Positions 1-9,345 of a stretch of 64,000 bases of DNA are shown piece by piece. The notes beneath the pieces were generated by a model. It did no database searches. It saw only the letters and a list, made by a program, of their open reading frames with translations, and was not told the DNA's origin. Numbering within the stretch: position 1 is the first letter of the stretch; each line of letters begins with the position of its first letter. The translations under genes were made by a program, and so were the position numbers. The DNA lies in contig OZ244839.1 of assembly GCA_965220825.1 (NCBI GenBank), positions 186,001-250,000 of the forward strand, given 5' to 3'. The stretch comes from G965220825 sp965220825 (GTDB lineage Bacteria > Pseudomonadota > Alphaproteobacteria > UBA828).

Positions 1-330
1 TTCGCGAGCTGGGCGTGCAGCCACGAGACCCAGCTCATGGTCCTCCGCGGCGTCGGCGGTACGCCGACGCGGCGGTCCGTGCTCGAGGTCCCGGAGGTGA
101 AGGAAGCCCGCAACCGGCCCACCAACATGCCGAACGCGCTGACCTTCGAGGCGGTCTACGACAAGGGCATCCGCTCGCCCAACATGGTGCTGGGTCCGAA
201 GCTTCCCAAGTCGAACGAGTATCACGAGATCGTCCGGGTCGGCACCCAGCAGTGCATCTCGGGCGAACTTTCGGCCCAGGAGGCGTGCGAATCCATCCGG
301 GACGAGTTGAACGCCATCCACGACATCTAG
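1..330 (+). CDS. ABC transporter solute-binding protein, C-terminal fragment
   Basis: The frame is open from the window edge, so the N-terminus and signal peptide are missing and only about 109 residues are visible. The tail (a region ending in SIRDELNAIHDI, after CISGELSAQEACESIRDEL) has the helical end typical of family 1 extracellular solute-binding proteins, where a repeated Q/E-rich helix closes the C-terminal lobe. Position directly before two binding-protein-dependent permeases and an ATPase supports a periplasmic sugar- or polyol-type binding protein. The ligand cannot be told from this piece. The stop TAG at 328-330 is followed at once by a strong hairpin. Confidence 0.75.
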   Translation, partial: FASWACSHETQLMVLRGVGGTPTRRSVLEVPEVKEARNRPTNMPNALTFEAVYDKGIRSPNMVLGPKLPKSNEYHEIVRVGTQQCISGELSAQEACESIRDELNAIHDI

Positions 331-340
331 GAACGGCGTT

Positions 341-371
341 GCGTGCCCGCGGCCGGCGGCCGCGGGCACGC
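341..371 (+). terminator. Hairpin between binding-protein gene and permease gene
   Basis: A perfect 14-bp stem (341-354 pairing with 358-371) closes a 3-nt loop, starting 11 bases after the stop codon of the binding-protein gene and 37 bases before the permease start. There is no T-run. In ABC import operons such a hairpin usually protects the upstream binding-protein mRNA or partly terminates transcription, giving more binding protein than membrane components. That role is inferred; the stem is directly visible. Confidence 0.6.
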
Positions 372-407
372 CCGAGCCGCCCGCCCGGGGCGGCGTGAGT
401 GAGGCAC

Positions 408-1391
408 ATGGCGGTCGACACCATCGCGGAGAGGGGCGTCGCGGACGAGTTCGCGCGCGGCGTTCGCAAGATCGACTATCTGCCGGAGAGCTTCAACCGG
501 CGCCCTCCGCGCTATTATCTTCTGTGGCTGATGCTGCCGGCTATCCTTCTGCTGGCGGCGATATCGCTCTATCCCTTCGGCTGGCTCATCTACATGACCC
601 TGCACGAGGTGCAGCTCGCGCCGGGCAAGCCGGACGTCTGGAACGGCATCGACAATTTCACGCGGCTTGCCGGCGACAAGAAGTTCGCGAGCGGCTGGGT
701 CACCCTCTTCAAATACAGCGCGCTCTGCCTCACCATCGAGATCGGGCTCGGCGTTCTGGTGGCGGTGATCCTCAATAACAGCCGGCTCGAAAAGCTCCTG
801 GTCACCATCTTCCTCATGCCCATGATGATGGCGCCGGTGATCGCGGGCTTCCTCTACATGTTCCTCTATAACGGGACGTTCGGCTGGTACTTCTGGCTGC
901 TCCAGAGTCTCGGGCTGCTGGAGGGCGGCTCGATCCTCGGCAACAAGTTCTGGGCCATGTTCGCGGTCGTCGCCACCGATGTCTGGCAGTGGACGCCGCT
1001 GATCGCCCTGATCACCCTCGCGGGCCTCAAGCGCGTGCCGCAGGACCAGCTCGAGGCGCATATGGTGGACGGCGCGGGCCCGGTGCGGAACTTCTTCAGC
1101 GTGGCGCTCCCCAACCTCTACCCCTTCCTCCTGATCGCCATCCTGCTCCGCTTCATGGACAATTTCCGCTTTATCGACACCATCCTGATCATGACCGGCG
1201 GGGGGCCCGCCAACGCCACCAAGATATTGCCCACCTATCTCTTCGACGTGTCCTTCAAGTTTTTCGAACTCGGGCGCGGCGCGGCCATCGCGTTCACCCT
1301 GCTGCTGCTGACCATTCTGCTGGGCTTCGTCCTCACCAAGGTGTTCGAGGATCCGACCCGCAAGCTGAAGACCGGCTCGGACGAGGTGTAG
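408..1391 (+). CDS. Carbohydrate-type ABC transporter permease (MalF/UgpA-like)
   Basis: An inner-membrane permease of about 327 residues with six hydrophobic segments, the first near residues 38-65. The EAA loop that docks the ATPase is visible as DQLEAHMVDGAGPVRNFF (in EAHMVDGAG the usual EAA..DGA pattern), followed by LPNLYPFLL. ATG 408 is preferred over GTG 399 because the family normally begins with a short cytoplasmic N-terminus. It follows the binding-protein gene and precedes the second permease by 4 bases, so one operon is likely. Family MalF/UgpA; substrate unknown. Confidence 0.88.
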   Translation: MAVDTIAERGVADEFARGVRKIDYLPESFNRRPPRYYLLWLMLPAILLLAAISLYPFGWLIYMTLHEVQLAPGKPDVWNGIDNFTRLAGDKKFASGWVTLFKYSALCLTIEIGLGVLVAVILNNSRLEKLLVTIFLMPMMMAPVIAGFLYMFLYNGTFGWYFWLLQSLGLLEGGSILGNKFWAMFAVVATDVWQWTPLIALITLAGLKRVPQDQLEAHMVDGAGPVRNFFSVALPNLYPFLLIAILLRFMDNFRFIDTILIMTGGGPANATKILPTYLFDVSFKFFELGRGAAIAFTLLLLTILLGFVLTKVFEDPTRKLKTGSDEV

Positions 1392-1395
1392 CGCC

Positions 1396-2274
1396 GTGGC
1401 TTCGCGCGAAATCGTCCGCTACAAGTCGCCGGGACGCACCGCGGTGAGCGTCCTTGCGGGGCTCTTCCTCGTCTTCTTCTTCGTGTGGACGGTGCTGCCG
1501 CTCTTCATCATGCTGGTCTCCTCCTTCAAGGACCTGCTGGATGCCTTCCAGGTGCCCGCGGTGGGCGATTGGGGCGGCGTCGGCGTGATGTTCGACTTCG
1601 AGCCCACGGGCCAGCACTATGTGGAACTCTTCACGGAGAAGCATTTCGGGACCTATCTCCGCAACAGCCTGATCGCGTCCCTCGGCTCGGCGGCGGTTTC
1701 GGTCTCGCTGGGTGCCATGGCCGCCTATGCGCTTTCGCGGGCCGAGTTCCGCGGCAAGCGCGACCTCCTGTTCTGGATCATCTCGACCCGCATGGCGCCG
1801 GTGGTGGCGGTGATGGTGCCGCTCTATGTGATCTTCCGGTCCTCGGGCCTCGTGGGCACGCTGCCGGGGCTGATCCTCGCCTACACCACCTTCAACCTGC
1901 CGTTCGCCATCTGGATATTGAAGGGCTTTTTCGACAACGTGCCCTATGCGATCGAGGAGGCGGCGCAGTGCGACGGCTGCACCCGATGGCAGGCCTTCCG
2001 CATGATCATCCCGCTGGTGGCGCCGGGTATCGGCGCCTTCATCGTGCTCTGCGTGCTGTTCGGCTGGAACGACTTTCTGTTCGCCTCGATCATCGGCTCG
2101 GGTGGCGCCAAGACCCTGCCGGTGGCGACCGCGGAGCTGGTGCAGCCCGTGAAGATCCAGTGGGGAATGATCATGGCGGCGGGTGTCGTCACCACGGTGC
2201 CCATGATGTTCCTCGGCCTCCTGATCCGCCGCTATCTTGTCACCGGGCTGACCATGGGCGCGGTGCGCGAATAG
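1396..2274 (+). CDS. Carbohydrate-type ABC transporter permease (MalG/UgpE-like)
   Basis: The second inner-membrane subunit, about 292 residues, starting at GTG 1396 four bases after the previous stop. A membrane segment lies near residues 18-40 and the EAA loop reads IEEAAQCDGCTRWQAF followed by a proline-rich turn (IIPLVAPG). It pairs with the preceding permease to form the membrane channel of the importer. Length and topology match MalG/UgpE family members. Nothing unusual is seen apart from the GTG start. Confidence 0.88.
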   Translation: MASREIVRYKSPGRTAVSVLAGLFLVFFFVWTVLPLFIMLVSSFKDLLDAFQVPAVGDWGGVGVMFDFEPTGQHYVELFTEKHFGTYLRNSLIASLGSAAVSVSLGAMAAYALSRAEFRGKRDLLFWIISTRMAPVVAVMVPLYVIFRSSGLVGTLPGLILAYTTFNLPFAIWILKGFFDNVPYAIEEAAQCDGCTRWQAFRMIIPLVAPGIGAFIVLCVLFGWNDFLFASIIGSGGAKTLPVATAELVQPVKIQWGMIMAAGVVTTVPMMFLGLLIRRYLVTGLTMGAVRE

Positions 2275-2320
2275 GCGTCGGCGCGAGGCGGGAAACGACG
2301 ATGCGTTCGGGAGAGTGCTG

Positions 2321-3415
<1,095 letters not shown>

Positions 3416-3453
3416 GCGGCGGATCGCACAGCGAAGGACGGGAGACCACCGCA

Positions 3454-4422
3454 ATGCAACTCAGCAGAGACCAGTTGTTGACGGCTTACCGCACGATGCG
3501 GCGCATTCGAGAATTCGAAGAGCGCCTCCATGTCGAGTTCGCGACCGGTGACATTCCCGGCTTCGTGCATCTCTATGCGGGCGAGGAGGCGAGCGGCGTC
3601 GGCGTCTGCATGCATCTCGACGACCGGGACCGCATCGCCAGCACCCACCGGGGCCATGGCCACTGTATCGCGAAGGGCTGCGATATCGACGGCATGATGG
3701 CGGAGATCTATGGCCGCAAGTCGGGGCTGTGCGCCGGCAAGGGCGGTTCCATGCATATTGCGGATCTCGACAAGGGGATGATGGGTGCGAACGGGATCGT
3801 GGGCGGCGGCCCGCCGCTGATCTGCGGTGCCGGCCTCGCGGCGAAGCAGCTCGGTACCGGCGGCGTCGCCATCGCCTTCGTGGGCGACGGCGGCTCCAAC
3901 CAGGGAACCACCTTCGAAAGCCTCAACCTCGCTTCGGTGTGGAACCTGCCCTGCATCTTCGTGATCGAGAACAACGGCTATGCGGAATCCACCTCGTCCA
4001 AATGGTCCATCGCCTGCGACGATGCGGCCGACAGGGCGAGCGGCTTCAACATGCCGGGCGCGGTGGTGGACGGGCATGATTTCTTTGCCGTCCATGAGGC
4101 CGCGGGCGAGGCGATCAAGCGGGCGCGCGACGGCGGCGGCCCGAGCCTCCTCGAATGCAAGCTCAACCGCTATTACGGCCACTTCGAAGGCGACGCGCAG
4201 ACCTATCGCGGCCCCGACGAGGTAAAGAAGCTGCGGGAGAGCCGCGACTGCCTGGTCATGTTCCGCGAGAAGGTGCTCTCGGCTTCGCTTCTGGAGGCGG
4301 CCGATCTCGATGCCGTCGACAGCGAAGCGGAGGCCGAGATCGAGGGCGCGGTCTCCAAGGCGAAAGCGTCGCCTCCGCCGGCGGCCAACGACCTCTTGAC
4401 CGACGTCTACGTATCCTATTGA
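3454..4422 (+). CDS. acoA: TPP-dependent dehydrogenase E1 alpha subunit (acetoin/pyruvate type)
   Basis: The alpha subunit of a thiamine-diphosphate 2-oxo acid or acetoin dehydrogenase, about 322 residues. The TPP-binding motif is present as GDGGSNQGTTFES followed about 25 residues later by IENN. The substrate-proximal region HRGHGHCIAKG and the phosphorylation-loop region YGHFEGD are also typical. The longer reading frame runs upstream through non-coding sequence; ATG 3454 has the purine-rich AGGACGGGAG region before it and matches the family start. It works with the E1 beta gene 19 bases downstream. The small size favours acetoin-dehydrogenase AcoA over pyruvate dehydrogenase, but the true substrate is not settled. 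Confidence 0.87.
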   Translation: MQLSRDQLLTAYRTMRRIREFEERLHVEFATGDIPGFVHLYAGEEASGVGVCMHLDDRDRIASTHRGHGHCIAKGCDIDGMMAEIYGRKSGLCAGKGGSMHIADLDKGMMGANGIVGGGPPLICGAGLAAKQLGTGGVAIAFVGDGGSNQGTTFESLNLASVWNLPCIFVIENNGYAESTSSKWSIACDDAADRASGFNMPGAVVDGHDFFAVHEAAGEAIKRARDGGGPSLLECKLNRYYGHFEGDAQTYRGPDEVKKLRESRDCLVMFREKVLSASLLEAADLDAVDSEAEAEIEGAVSKAKASPPPAANDLLTDVYVSY

Positions 4423-4441
4423 GCGAGGGAGGACACCGAAA

Positions 4442-5455
4442 ATGGCACGCAATGTGACCTACCAGCAGGCCATCAACGAGGCCCTGGCTCAAGAGATGGA
4501 GCGCGACGAAACCGTCATCGTCATGGGTGAGGACGTGGCGGGCGGTCTCGGCACCGATGGTGAACGGGACGCCTGGGGCGGCCCGCTCGGCATCACCAAG
4601 GGGCTTTACGGTAAGTTCGGCGACCGGGTCATGGACACGCCGATCAGCGAATCGGCCTTTATCGGTGCCGCCGTGGGCGCGGCTACCGCAGGGCTGCGCC
4701 CCGTGGCGGAGCTCATGTTCATCGACTTCATGGGGGTCTGTTTCGACCAGATATTCAACCAGGCCGCGAAGTTCCGTTACATGTTCGGCGGCAAGGCCGA
4801 AACGCCGGTGGTGATCCGCACCATGTATGGTGCCGGGCTCCGGGCGGCGGCGCAGCACTCCCAGTGCCTCTACCCGGTGTTCACCCATATTCCGGGCCTC
4901 AAGGTGGTGACGCCCTCCAACCCCTACGACGCCAAGGGCCTCTTGATCCAGGCCATCCGCGACAACGACCCGGTGATCTTCTGCGAGCACAAGGCGCTGT
5001 ACACGCTGGAGGGCGATGTGCCGGAAGAGCCTTATGCGCTCCCCTTCGGCGAAGCCAACATCACCCGTGAGGGCGACGACGTCTCCATCGTGACCTTGGG
5101 CCGCATGGTCCATGTGGCGGAGGAGGCGGCGAAGGCCCTCGCCGCGGACGGGATCGAGTGCGAGATCGTCGATCTCCGCACGACGTCGCCGATGGATGAG
5201 GACACGGTGCTCGAGACGGTGGAGAACACGGGCCGCCTGGTGGTGCTGGACGAAGCGACTCCCCGCTGCAACATGGCGACGGACATCGCGGCGCTGGTCG
5301 CCGACAAGGCCTTCGATTCCCTCAAGGGGCCGATCAAGCAGGTGACGGCGCCGCATACGCCGGTGCCCTTCGCCGACACACTGGAGGATCTCTACATTCC
5401 CGACGCGGCAGCGGTGCAGAAGGCGGTGAAGGCCGTGATGGAGAGCAGCCGATGA
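4442..5455 (+). CDS. acoB: TPP-dependent dehydrogenase E1 beta subunit (acetoin/pyruvate type)
   Basis: A transketolase-like beta subunit of about 337 residues that completes the E1 heterotetramer. The N-terminal half contains VMGEDVAGG and the family signature DTPISESAFIGAAVGAA; the C-terminal transketolase domain contains EIVDLRTTSPMDEDTVLETV and a conserved HTPVPFADTLED near the end. The stop overlaps the start of the E2-like gene by 4 bases (ATGA at 5452), indicating coupled translation. The operon with a dedicated importer upstream suggests catabolism of an imported compound that ends in acetoin or a short 2-oxo acid. Confidence 0.9.
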   Translation: MARNVTYQQAINEALAQEMERDETVIVMGEDVAGGLGTDGERDAWGGPLGITKGLYGKFGDRVMDTPISESAFIGAAVGAATAGLRPVAELMFIDFMGVCFDQIFNQAAKFRYMFGGKAETPVVIRTMYGAGLRAAAQHSQCLYPVFTHIPGLKVVTPSNPYDAKGLLIQAIRDNDPVIFCEHKALYTLEGDVPEEPYALPFGEANITREGDDVSIVTLGRMVHVAEEAAKALAADGIECEIVDLRTTSPMDEDTVLETVENTGRLVVLDEATPRCNMATDIAALVADKAFDSLKGPIKQVTAPHTPVPFADTLEDLYIPDAAAVQKAVKAVMESSR

Positions 5456-6561
5456 GCGAGGGCATTCGCACCATATGCATGCCCAAATGGGGCCTCTCCA
5501 TGAAGGAGGGGAAGGTCGCCGGGTGGCTGGTATCGGAAGGCGATTCGATCTCGCCCGGCGACGAGGTGGTGGATATCGAGACCGAGAAGATATCCTCCGC
5601 CGTGGAGGCGGCGGACGGCGGCACGCTGCGCCGCTGCGTTGCCGGCGAGGGCGAGGTCCTGCCGGTGGGGGCGCTGCTCGCCGTGGTCGCGGAAGAGAAC
5701 GTGGATGATTCCGCCGTCGATGCGTTCGTCGCCGACTTCCAGGCGAATTTCGTTCCGCCCGAGGACGACGACGAGGAGAGCGGCCCCGCCACGGAGACGG
5801 TGGAGGTCGACGGCCGCGCCATCCGCTATCTCCTCCGAGGCGAGGGCGGGACGCCGGTGATCCTCATCCACGGCTTCGGCGGGGACCTCAACAACTGGCT
5901 CTTCAACCATGAGGCATTGGCGGCGAAACGGGCGGTCTATGCGCTGGACCTGCCCGGCCACGGAAGCTCCAGCAAGGATGTGGGCGCGGGATCCATCGCC
6001 TTTTTCGCAGGCGTGGTGACGGGCTTCGCCGATGCGCTGGGGATCGGGAAGGCTCATCTGGTGGGCCACTCCATGGGGGGCGCGATCGCGCTCGCCGTGG
6101 CGCAGGCGGCGCCTGCGCGCGTGGCCTCGCTCACCCTCATCGGGAGCGCGGGCCTCGGCAGCGAAATCGACGGGGACTATCTCGAAGGCTTCATCTCCGC
6201 CGAGCGCCGCAAGGACCTGAAGCCCCATGTGGAGAAGCTGTTCGGCGACCCGGCCCTGGTGACCCGCCAGCTCATCAACGACCTTCTCGCCTTCAAGCGG
6301 ATCGACGGCGTGCCCGCCGCATTGCGCACCGTCCGGGATTCGTTCGCACCCGGCGGCGCGCAAGCCGAGGTGCTGCGGGATGCGCTGGGCGATGCGCCGG
6401 CTCTGGTGGTCTGGGGCGCGGACGACAGGATCGTTCCCGCTTCCCATGCCGACGGCCTCCCCGACTCCGTGCGGACATCGGTGCTCGCGGGCTACGGCCA
6501 CATGGTGCAGATGGAGGCCGCCTCGGAGGTGAACCGCCTCATCGACGAGCACGTGGCCTGA
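5452..6561 (+). CDS. acoC: E2-like dihydrolipoamide acetyltransferase: lipoyl domain plus alpha/beta hydrolase (AcoC type)
   Basis: A protein of about 369 residues in two parts. Residues 1-82 form a lipoyl domain with the lipoylated lysine in DIETEKISS (K46). Residues ~115-369 form an alpha/beta hydrolase with the nucleophile elbow GHSMGG (S207), an acid in WGADDRIVP and a histidine in GYGHMVQME. There is no classic E3-binding domain and no CoA acetyltransferase domain, as in AcoC of acetoin dehydrogenase complexes, where the hydrolase fold replaces the normal E2 core. An acidic linker (residues 104-112) separates the parts. No E3 gene follows, so a housekeeping dihydrolipoamide dehydrogenase would have to serve. 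Confidence 0.87.
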   Translation: MSEGIRTICMPKWGLSMKEGKVAGWLVSEGDSISPGDEVVDIETEKISSAVEAADGGTLRRCVAGEGEVLPVGALLAVVAEENVDDSAVDAFVADFQANFVPPEDDDEESGPATETVEVDGRAIRYLLRGEGGTPVILIHGFGGDLNNWLFNHEALAAKRAVYALDLPGHGSSSKDVGAGSIAFFAGVVTGFADALGIGKAHLVGHSMGGAIALAVAQAAPARVASLTLIGSAGLGSEIDGDYLEGFISAERRKDLKPHVEKLFGDPALVTRQLINDLLAFKRIDGVPAALRTVRDSFAPGGAQAEVLRDALGDAPALVVWGADDRIVPASHADGLPDSVRTSVLAGYGHMVQMEAASEVNRLIDEHVA

Positions 6562-6621
6562 GCGGGGGCCGGGGCATGCGCCGTTCGTCGGACGCGCGGC
6601 GCACCCGGCACGCCCCGGACC

Positions 6622-7167
6622 ATGGCCGGTAGGCCGCGGAGGGTCGGCGGAGAGGCCGGCGCGCCGCCGGTCCCCCTGTGCGGCGATATCGATATCCGTA
6701 TCGCCCGGGACGGCACCTGGTTTCACGAAGGCGGCCCCATCGGGCGGCTGCCGCTGGTCAAGCTCTTTGCCAGCGTGCTCCGGCGCGACGAGGCGGGGGA
6801 CTACTGGCTGGTCACGCCGGTGGAACGCGCGCGCATTGCCGTGGAGGATGTTCCCTTCATCGCCGTGGAACTGGAGGCCGAAGGCGCCGGGGAGGCGCAG
6901 CGACTGCGTTTTCGCACCAATCTCGACGAGTGGGTGAGCCTGGATCGGGCACACCCTCTGGTCCTGCGCTCCCGACCGGGCCTGGACGAGAAGGCGCCCT
7001 ATCTCGCCGTGCGGGAGGGCCTGGAGGCCCGTATCGGCCGCGCCGCCTATTACGCGCTGGTGGAGCGCTGCGTCGAACGTCCGATGGGCGGGCGCGCCGT
7101 GCTCGGCGTTTGGAGTTCGGGATGCTTCTTTCCCCTTGACGACGTGCCGGGCGATGCAGGCCGATGA
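6622..7167 (+). CDS. DUF1285 family protein
   Basis: A soluble protein of about 181 residues. The sequence IDIRIARDGTWFHEGGPIGR and the following LVKLFASVLRRDE...YWLVTPVE are recognisable DUF1285 features. The biochemical role of this family is not established. It heads a cluster with the NUDIX gene, whose start lies inside its 3' end (14 bases overlap if ATG 7154 is used). This neighbourhood, followed by DUF6111 and the CCA-adding enzyme, is common in alphaproteobacteria, which supports the gene and hints at nucleotide or RNA housekeeping without proving it. Confidence 0.82.
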   Translation: MAGRPRRVGGEAGAPPVPLCGDIDIRIARDGTWFHEGGPIGRLPLVKLFASVLRRDEAGDYWLVTPVERARIAVEDVPFIAVELEAEGAGEAQRLRFRTNLDEWVSLDRAHPLVLRSRPGLDEKAPYLAVREGLEARIGRAAYYALVERCVERPMGGRAVLGVWSSGCFFPLDDVPGDAGR

Positions 7168-7810
7168 CATCCTGCAGCGGGTGGCCCGCGCCGCCCCCGG
7201 CGCGCCGGACGAGCCGTGGGATGCGGTAACGGAAGCCGCCGAGCGTGGCGCCGGCGCGCGAATCCCGGGCTCGCTCCGGGACGGCGATGGCCACGCCGCC
7301 CTCGCGCTTGCGCCCGTGCCCGCCGCCGTCCTGGTCCCCATCCTGGACCGCGCCGGCGCACTTGCCGTGCTTCTGACGCGGCGTACCGAGGGGCTTGCGC
7401 GGCATGCGGGCCAGATCAGCTTTCCGGGCGGACGTGCCGACGCGGTTGACCGTGCGCCCGTGGCAACGGCGCTCCGGGAAGCGCGCGAAGAGGTGGGCCT
7501 CGCCCCCGATCGCGTGGCGATCGCCGGGCGGCTCGAGAATTACGTCGTGGGCACCGGCTATCGCATCACGCCGGTCGTGGGGGTGGTCGCCGGTGCGCCT
7601 GCGCTCGCGCCCGATGCGCGCGAGGTGGCCGAGGTCTTCGAGGTGCCGCTGCCCTTCGTACTCGATGCCGGCAACTACCGGCGCGAAGGGATGACGGTGG
7701 ACGGCCTGGCAAGGCGCTATCATGTATTGTCGTGGGGCCGCTACCGCATCTGGGGCGCTACGGCGGCCATTCTTGCCAACCTGCGGGACGTGTTGCACGA
7801 GCCATGCTGA
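7154..7810 (+). CDS. NUDIX hydrolase, CoA pyrophosphatase type (NudL/YeaB-like)
   Basis: A pyrophosphohydrolase of about 218 residues. The CoA-pyrophosphatase signature LLTRRTEGLARHAGQISFPGG precedes a NUDIX box with GGRAD... and LREAREEVGL, where the metal-binding glutamates sit in REAREE. Members cleave CoA and its esters to 4'-phosphopantetheine and 3',5'-ADP. ATG 7154 (MQADDIL) is chosen; an alternative start at 7136 would lengthen the overlap with DUF1285. Its stop overlaps the ATG of the next gene (ATGCTGA at 7804-7810). Confidence 0.87.
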   Translation: MQADDILQRVARAAPGAPDEPWDAVTEAAERGAGARIPGSLRDGDGHAALALAPVPAAVLVPILDRAGALAVLLTRRTEGLARHAGQISFPGGRADAVDRAPVATALREAREEVGLAPDRVAIAGRLENYVVGTGYRITPVVGVVAGAPALAPDAREVAEVFEVPLPFVLDAGNYRREGMTVDGLARRYHVLSWGRYRIWGATAAILANLRDVLHEPC

Positions 7811-8088
7811 GAACCACGCTGATCCATATCCTGATTCTGCTCGCGCCGACGATCCTCTATATCGCCTGGCTGGTTCTGTCGCGGCGCCTTCGCTTCGGCC
7901 AGGGTCAGTTGGGCGCCGCGCTCGGCGGGCTCCCCTGGGTGCGGTTGATCGGCGTCGGACTGATTCTGGCCGCGGCGAGCCTCGTCGCACTCTCCATGAC
8001 GAGCGGCGGCGATCCGGAGGGCACCTATGTCCCGCCGCGCATGGTGGACGGCGAAGTGGCGCCCGCCGAGGTCCGTCCCCTCGAGTGA
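7804..8088 (+). CDS. DUF6111 family small membrane protein
   Basis: A 94-residue protein with two hydrophobic segments (residues ~5-25 and ~40-62) separated by a short basic loop, and a soluble tail containing TYVPPRMVDG. The position between the NUDIX and CCA genes and this pattern match DUF6111, a family of unknown function found in alphaproteobacteria. The start overlaps the previous stop by 7 bases and its own stop overlaps the GTG of the CCA gene, so it is translated as part of the same operon. Confidence 0.75.
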   Translation: MLRTTLIHILILLAPTILYIAWLVLSRRLRFGQGQLGAALGGLPWVRLIGVGLILAAASLVALSMTSGGDPEGTYVPPRMVDGEVAPAEVRPLE

Positions 8089-9329
8089 ATAGGATCGCCC
8101 CGCCCCCCTGGATGACCGCGCCCGGGATTCGCGCGGCACTCCGGGCGCTGACGGCGGATGGCGCGCCCGTGCGCTTCGTGGGCGGCTCGGTGCGCGATGC
8201 GCTGCTGGGGCGCGATGTCTCCGACATCGATCTCGGAACGCCCGACCCGCCGACCCGTGTATCGGAGCTGCTCGAGAACGCCGGCATCCGTGCCGTCCCC
8301 ACCGGGATCGAACACGGTACGGTGACCGCCTGCTCCGGCGACGTCCGCTGCGAGATCACGACTCTGCGCCGCGACCTGCGCACCGATGGCCGCCATGCGG
8401 AGGTGGCGTTCACCGCGGACTGGCGCGCGGACGCCGCACGGCGGGACTTCACCATCAATGCCATGAGCTGCGAGCCGGACGGCACGCTCCACGACTATTT
8501 CGGCGGGGAGGCGGATCTCAAGGCCGGCCGCGTGCGGTTCGTGGGCGAGCCCGCGCGGCGTATCGCGGAGGACCGGCTCCGTCTGCTGCGCTTCTTCCGC
8601 TTCCACGCCTGGTATGGGCAAGGCGCGCCGGAGCAAGGCGCGCTCGCCGCCTGCCAAGCGGCGGCTGCGAGCGTCGCCGCACTCTCGGGCGAGCGGGTGC
8701 GCGGCGAGATGTTCAAGCTGCTTGCGGCGCCCGCACCCGCGCCTGTGCTCGCGCTCATGGGGGAGGCGGGCGTTCTGACGCAGGTTCTGCCCGAAGCAGG
8801 CGAGACAGGCCCCCTCGCGGCGCTGGCGGCGATCGAGACGGAGGCGGGCCTCGGTGCCGACCCGCTGCGGAGGCTCGCTTCGCTGCTTCAGGGCGATGGG
8901 GCCGCGGCCGTTGCCCGCCGCTGGCGGTTCTCAAAGGCTGAGACGGCGCGCATCGCCCTGCTGACCGCCCCGCCTGCGGCCCTGACGCCCGGCCTGGACC
9001 GCGCGGCCCAGCGCCGGCTCCTCTATGGCGTCGGCCGGGCGGCGTTCCGGGATCTGGTGCTGCTCGCCTGGGCGGCGGACGGAGCGGACCGGCCGTTCCG
9101 CGCCATGCTGGAGACCGCCGACCTCTGGGAAAATCCGGCGCTCCCCGTCTCGGGTGCGGACGCGCTGGCGAGCGGGGCGGAGGAGGGCCCCGCCGTGGGC
9201 CGCCTGCTTGCGGCGGTCGAAGCCTGGTGGATCGGCCGGGACTTCGCGCCCGGACGCGCCGAAGCGCTGGAGAAGCTCGCGGCGCTTGTGGCGGCTGCGG
9301 ACCGGGGGGACGAGCCCGCGGGCCGGTGA
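8085..9329 (+). CDS. cca: CCA tRNA nucleotidyltransferase / poly(A) polymerase family
   Basis: A nucleotidyltransferase of about 414 residues (class II polymerase-beta fold) that adds or repairs the tRNA CCA end. The head motif GGSVRDALLG is followed by the catalytic pair in DIDLGTPDPP, then RRDFTINAMSCE and the flexible-loop/neck region RIAEDRLRLLRFFRF. GTG 8085 gives a GTGA overlap with the previous stop and is preferred; ATG 8112 is the alternative. The C-terminal region is alanine-rich and helical, as usual for alphaproteobacterial members. It ends 16 bases from the convergent luciferase-like gene. Confidence 0.9.
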   Translation: MNRIAPPPWMTAPGIRAALRALTADGAPVRFVGGSVRDALLGRDVSDIDLGTPDPPTRVSELLENAGIRAVPTGIEHGTVTACSGDVRCEITTLRRDLRTDGRHAEVAFTADWRADAARRDFTINAMSCEPDGTLHDYFGGEADLKAGRVRFVGEPARRIAEDRLRLLRFFRFHAWYGQGAPEQGALAACQAAAASVAALSGERVRGEMFKLLAAPAPAPVLALMGEAGVLTQVLPEAGETGPLAALAAIETEAGLGADPLRRLASLLQGDGAAAVARRWRFSKAETARIALLTAPPAALTPGLDRAAQRRLLYGVGRAAFRDLVLLAWAADGADRPFRAMLETADLWENPALPVSGADALASGAEEGPAVGRLLAAVEAWWIGRDFAPGRAEALEKLAALVAAADRGDEPAGR

Positions 9330-9345
9330 CGAGCAGCGGCCGGGC

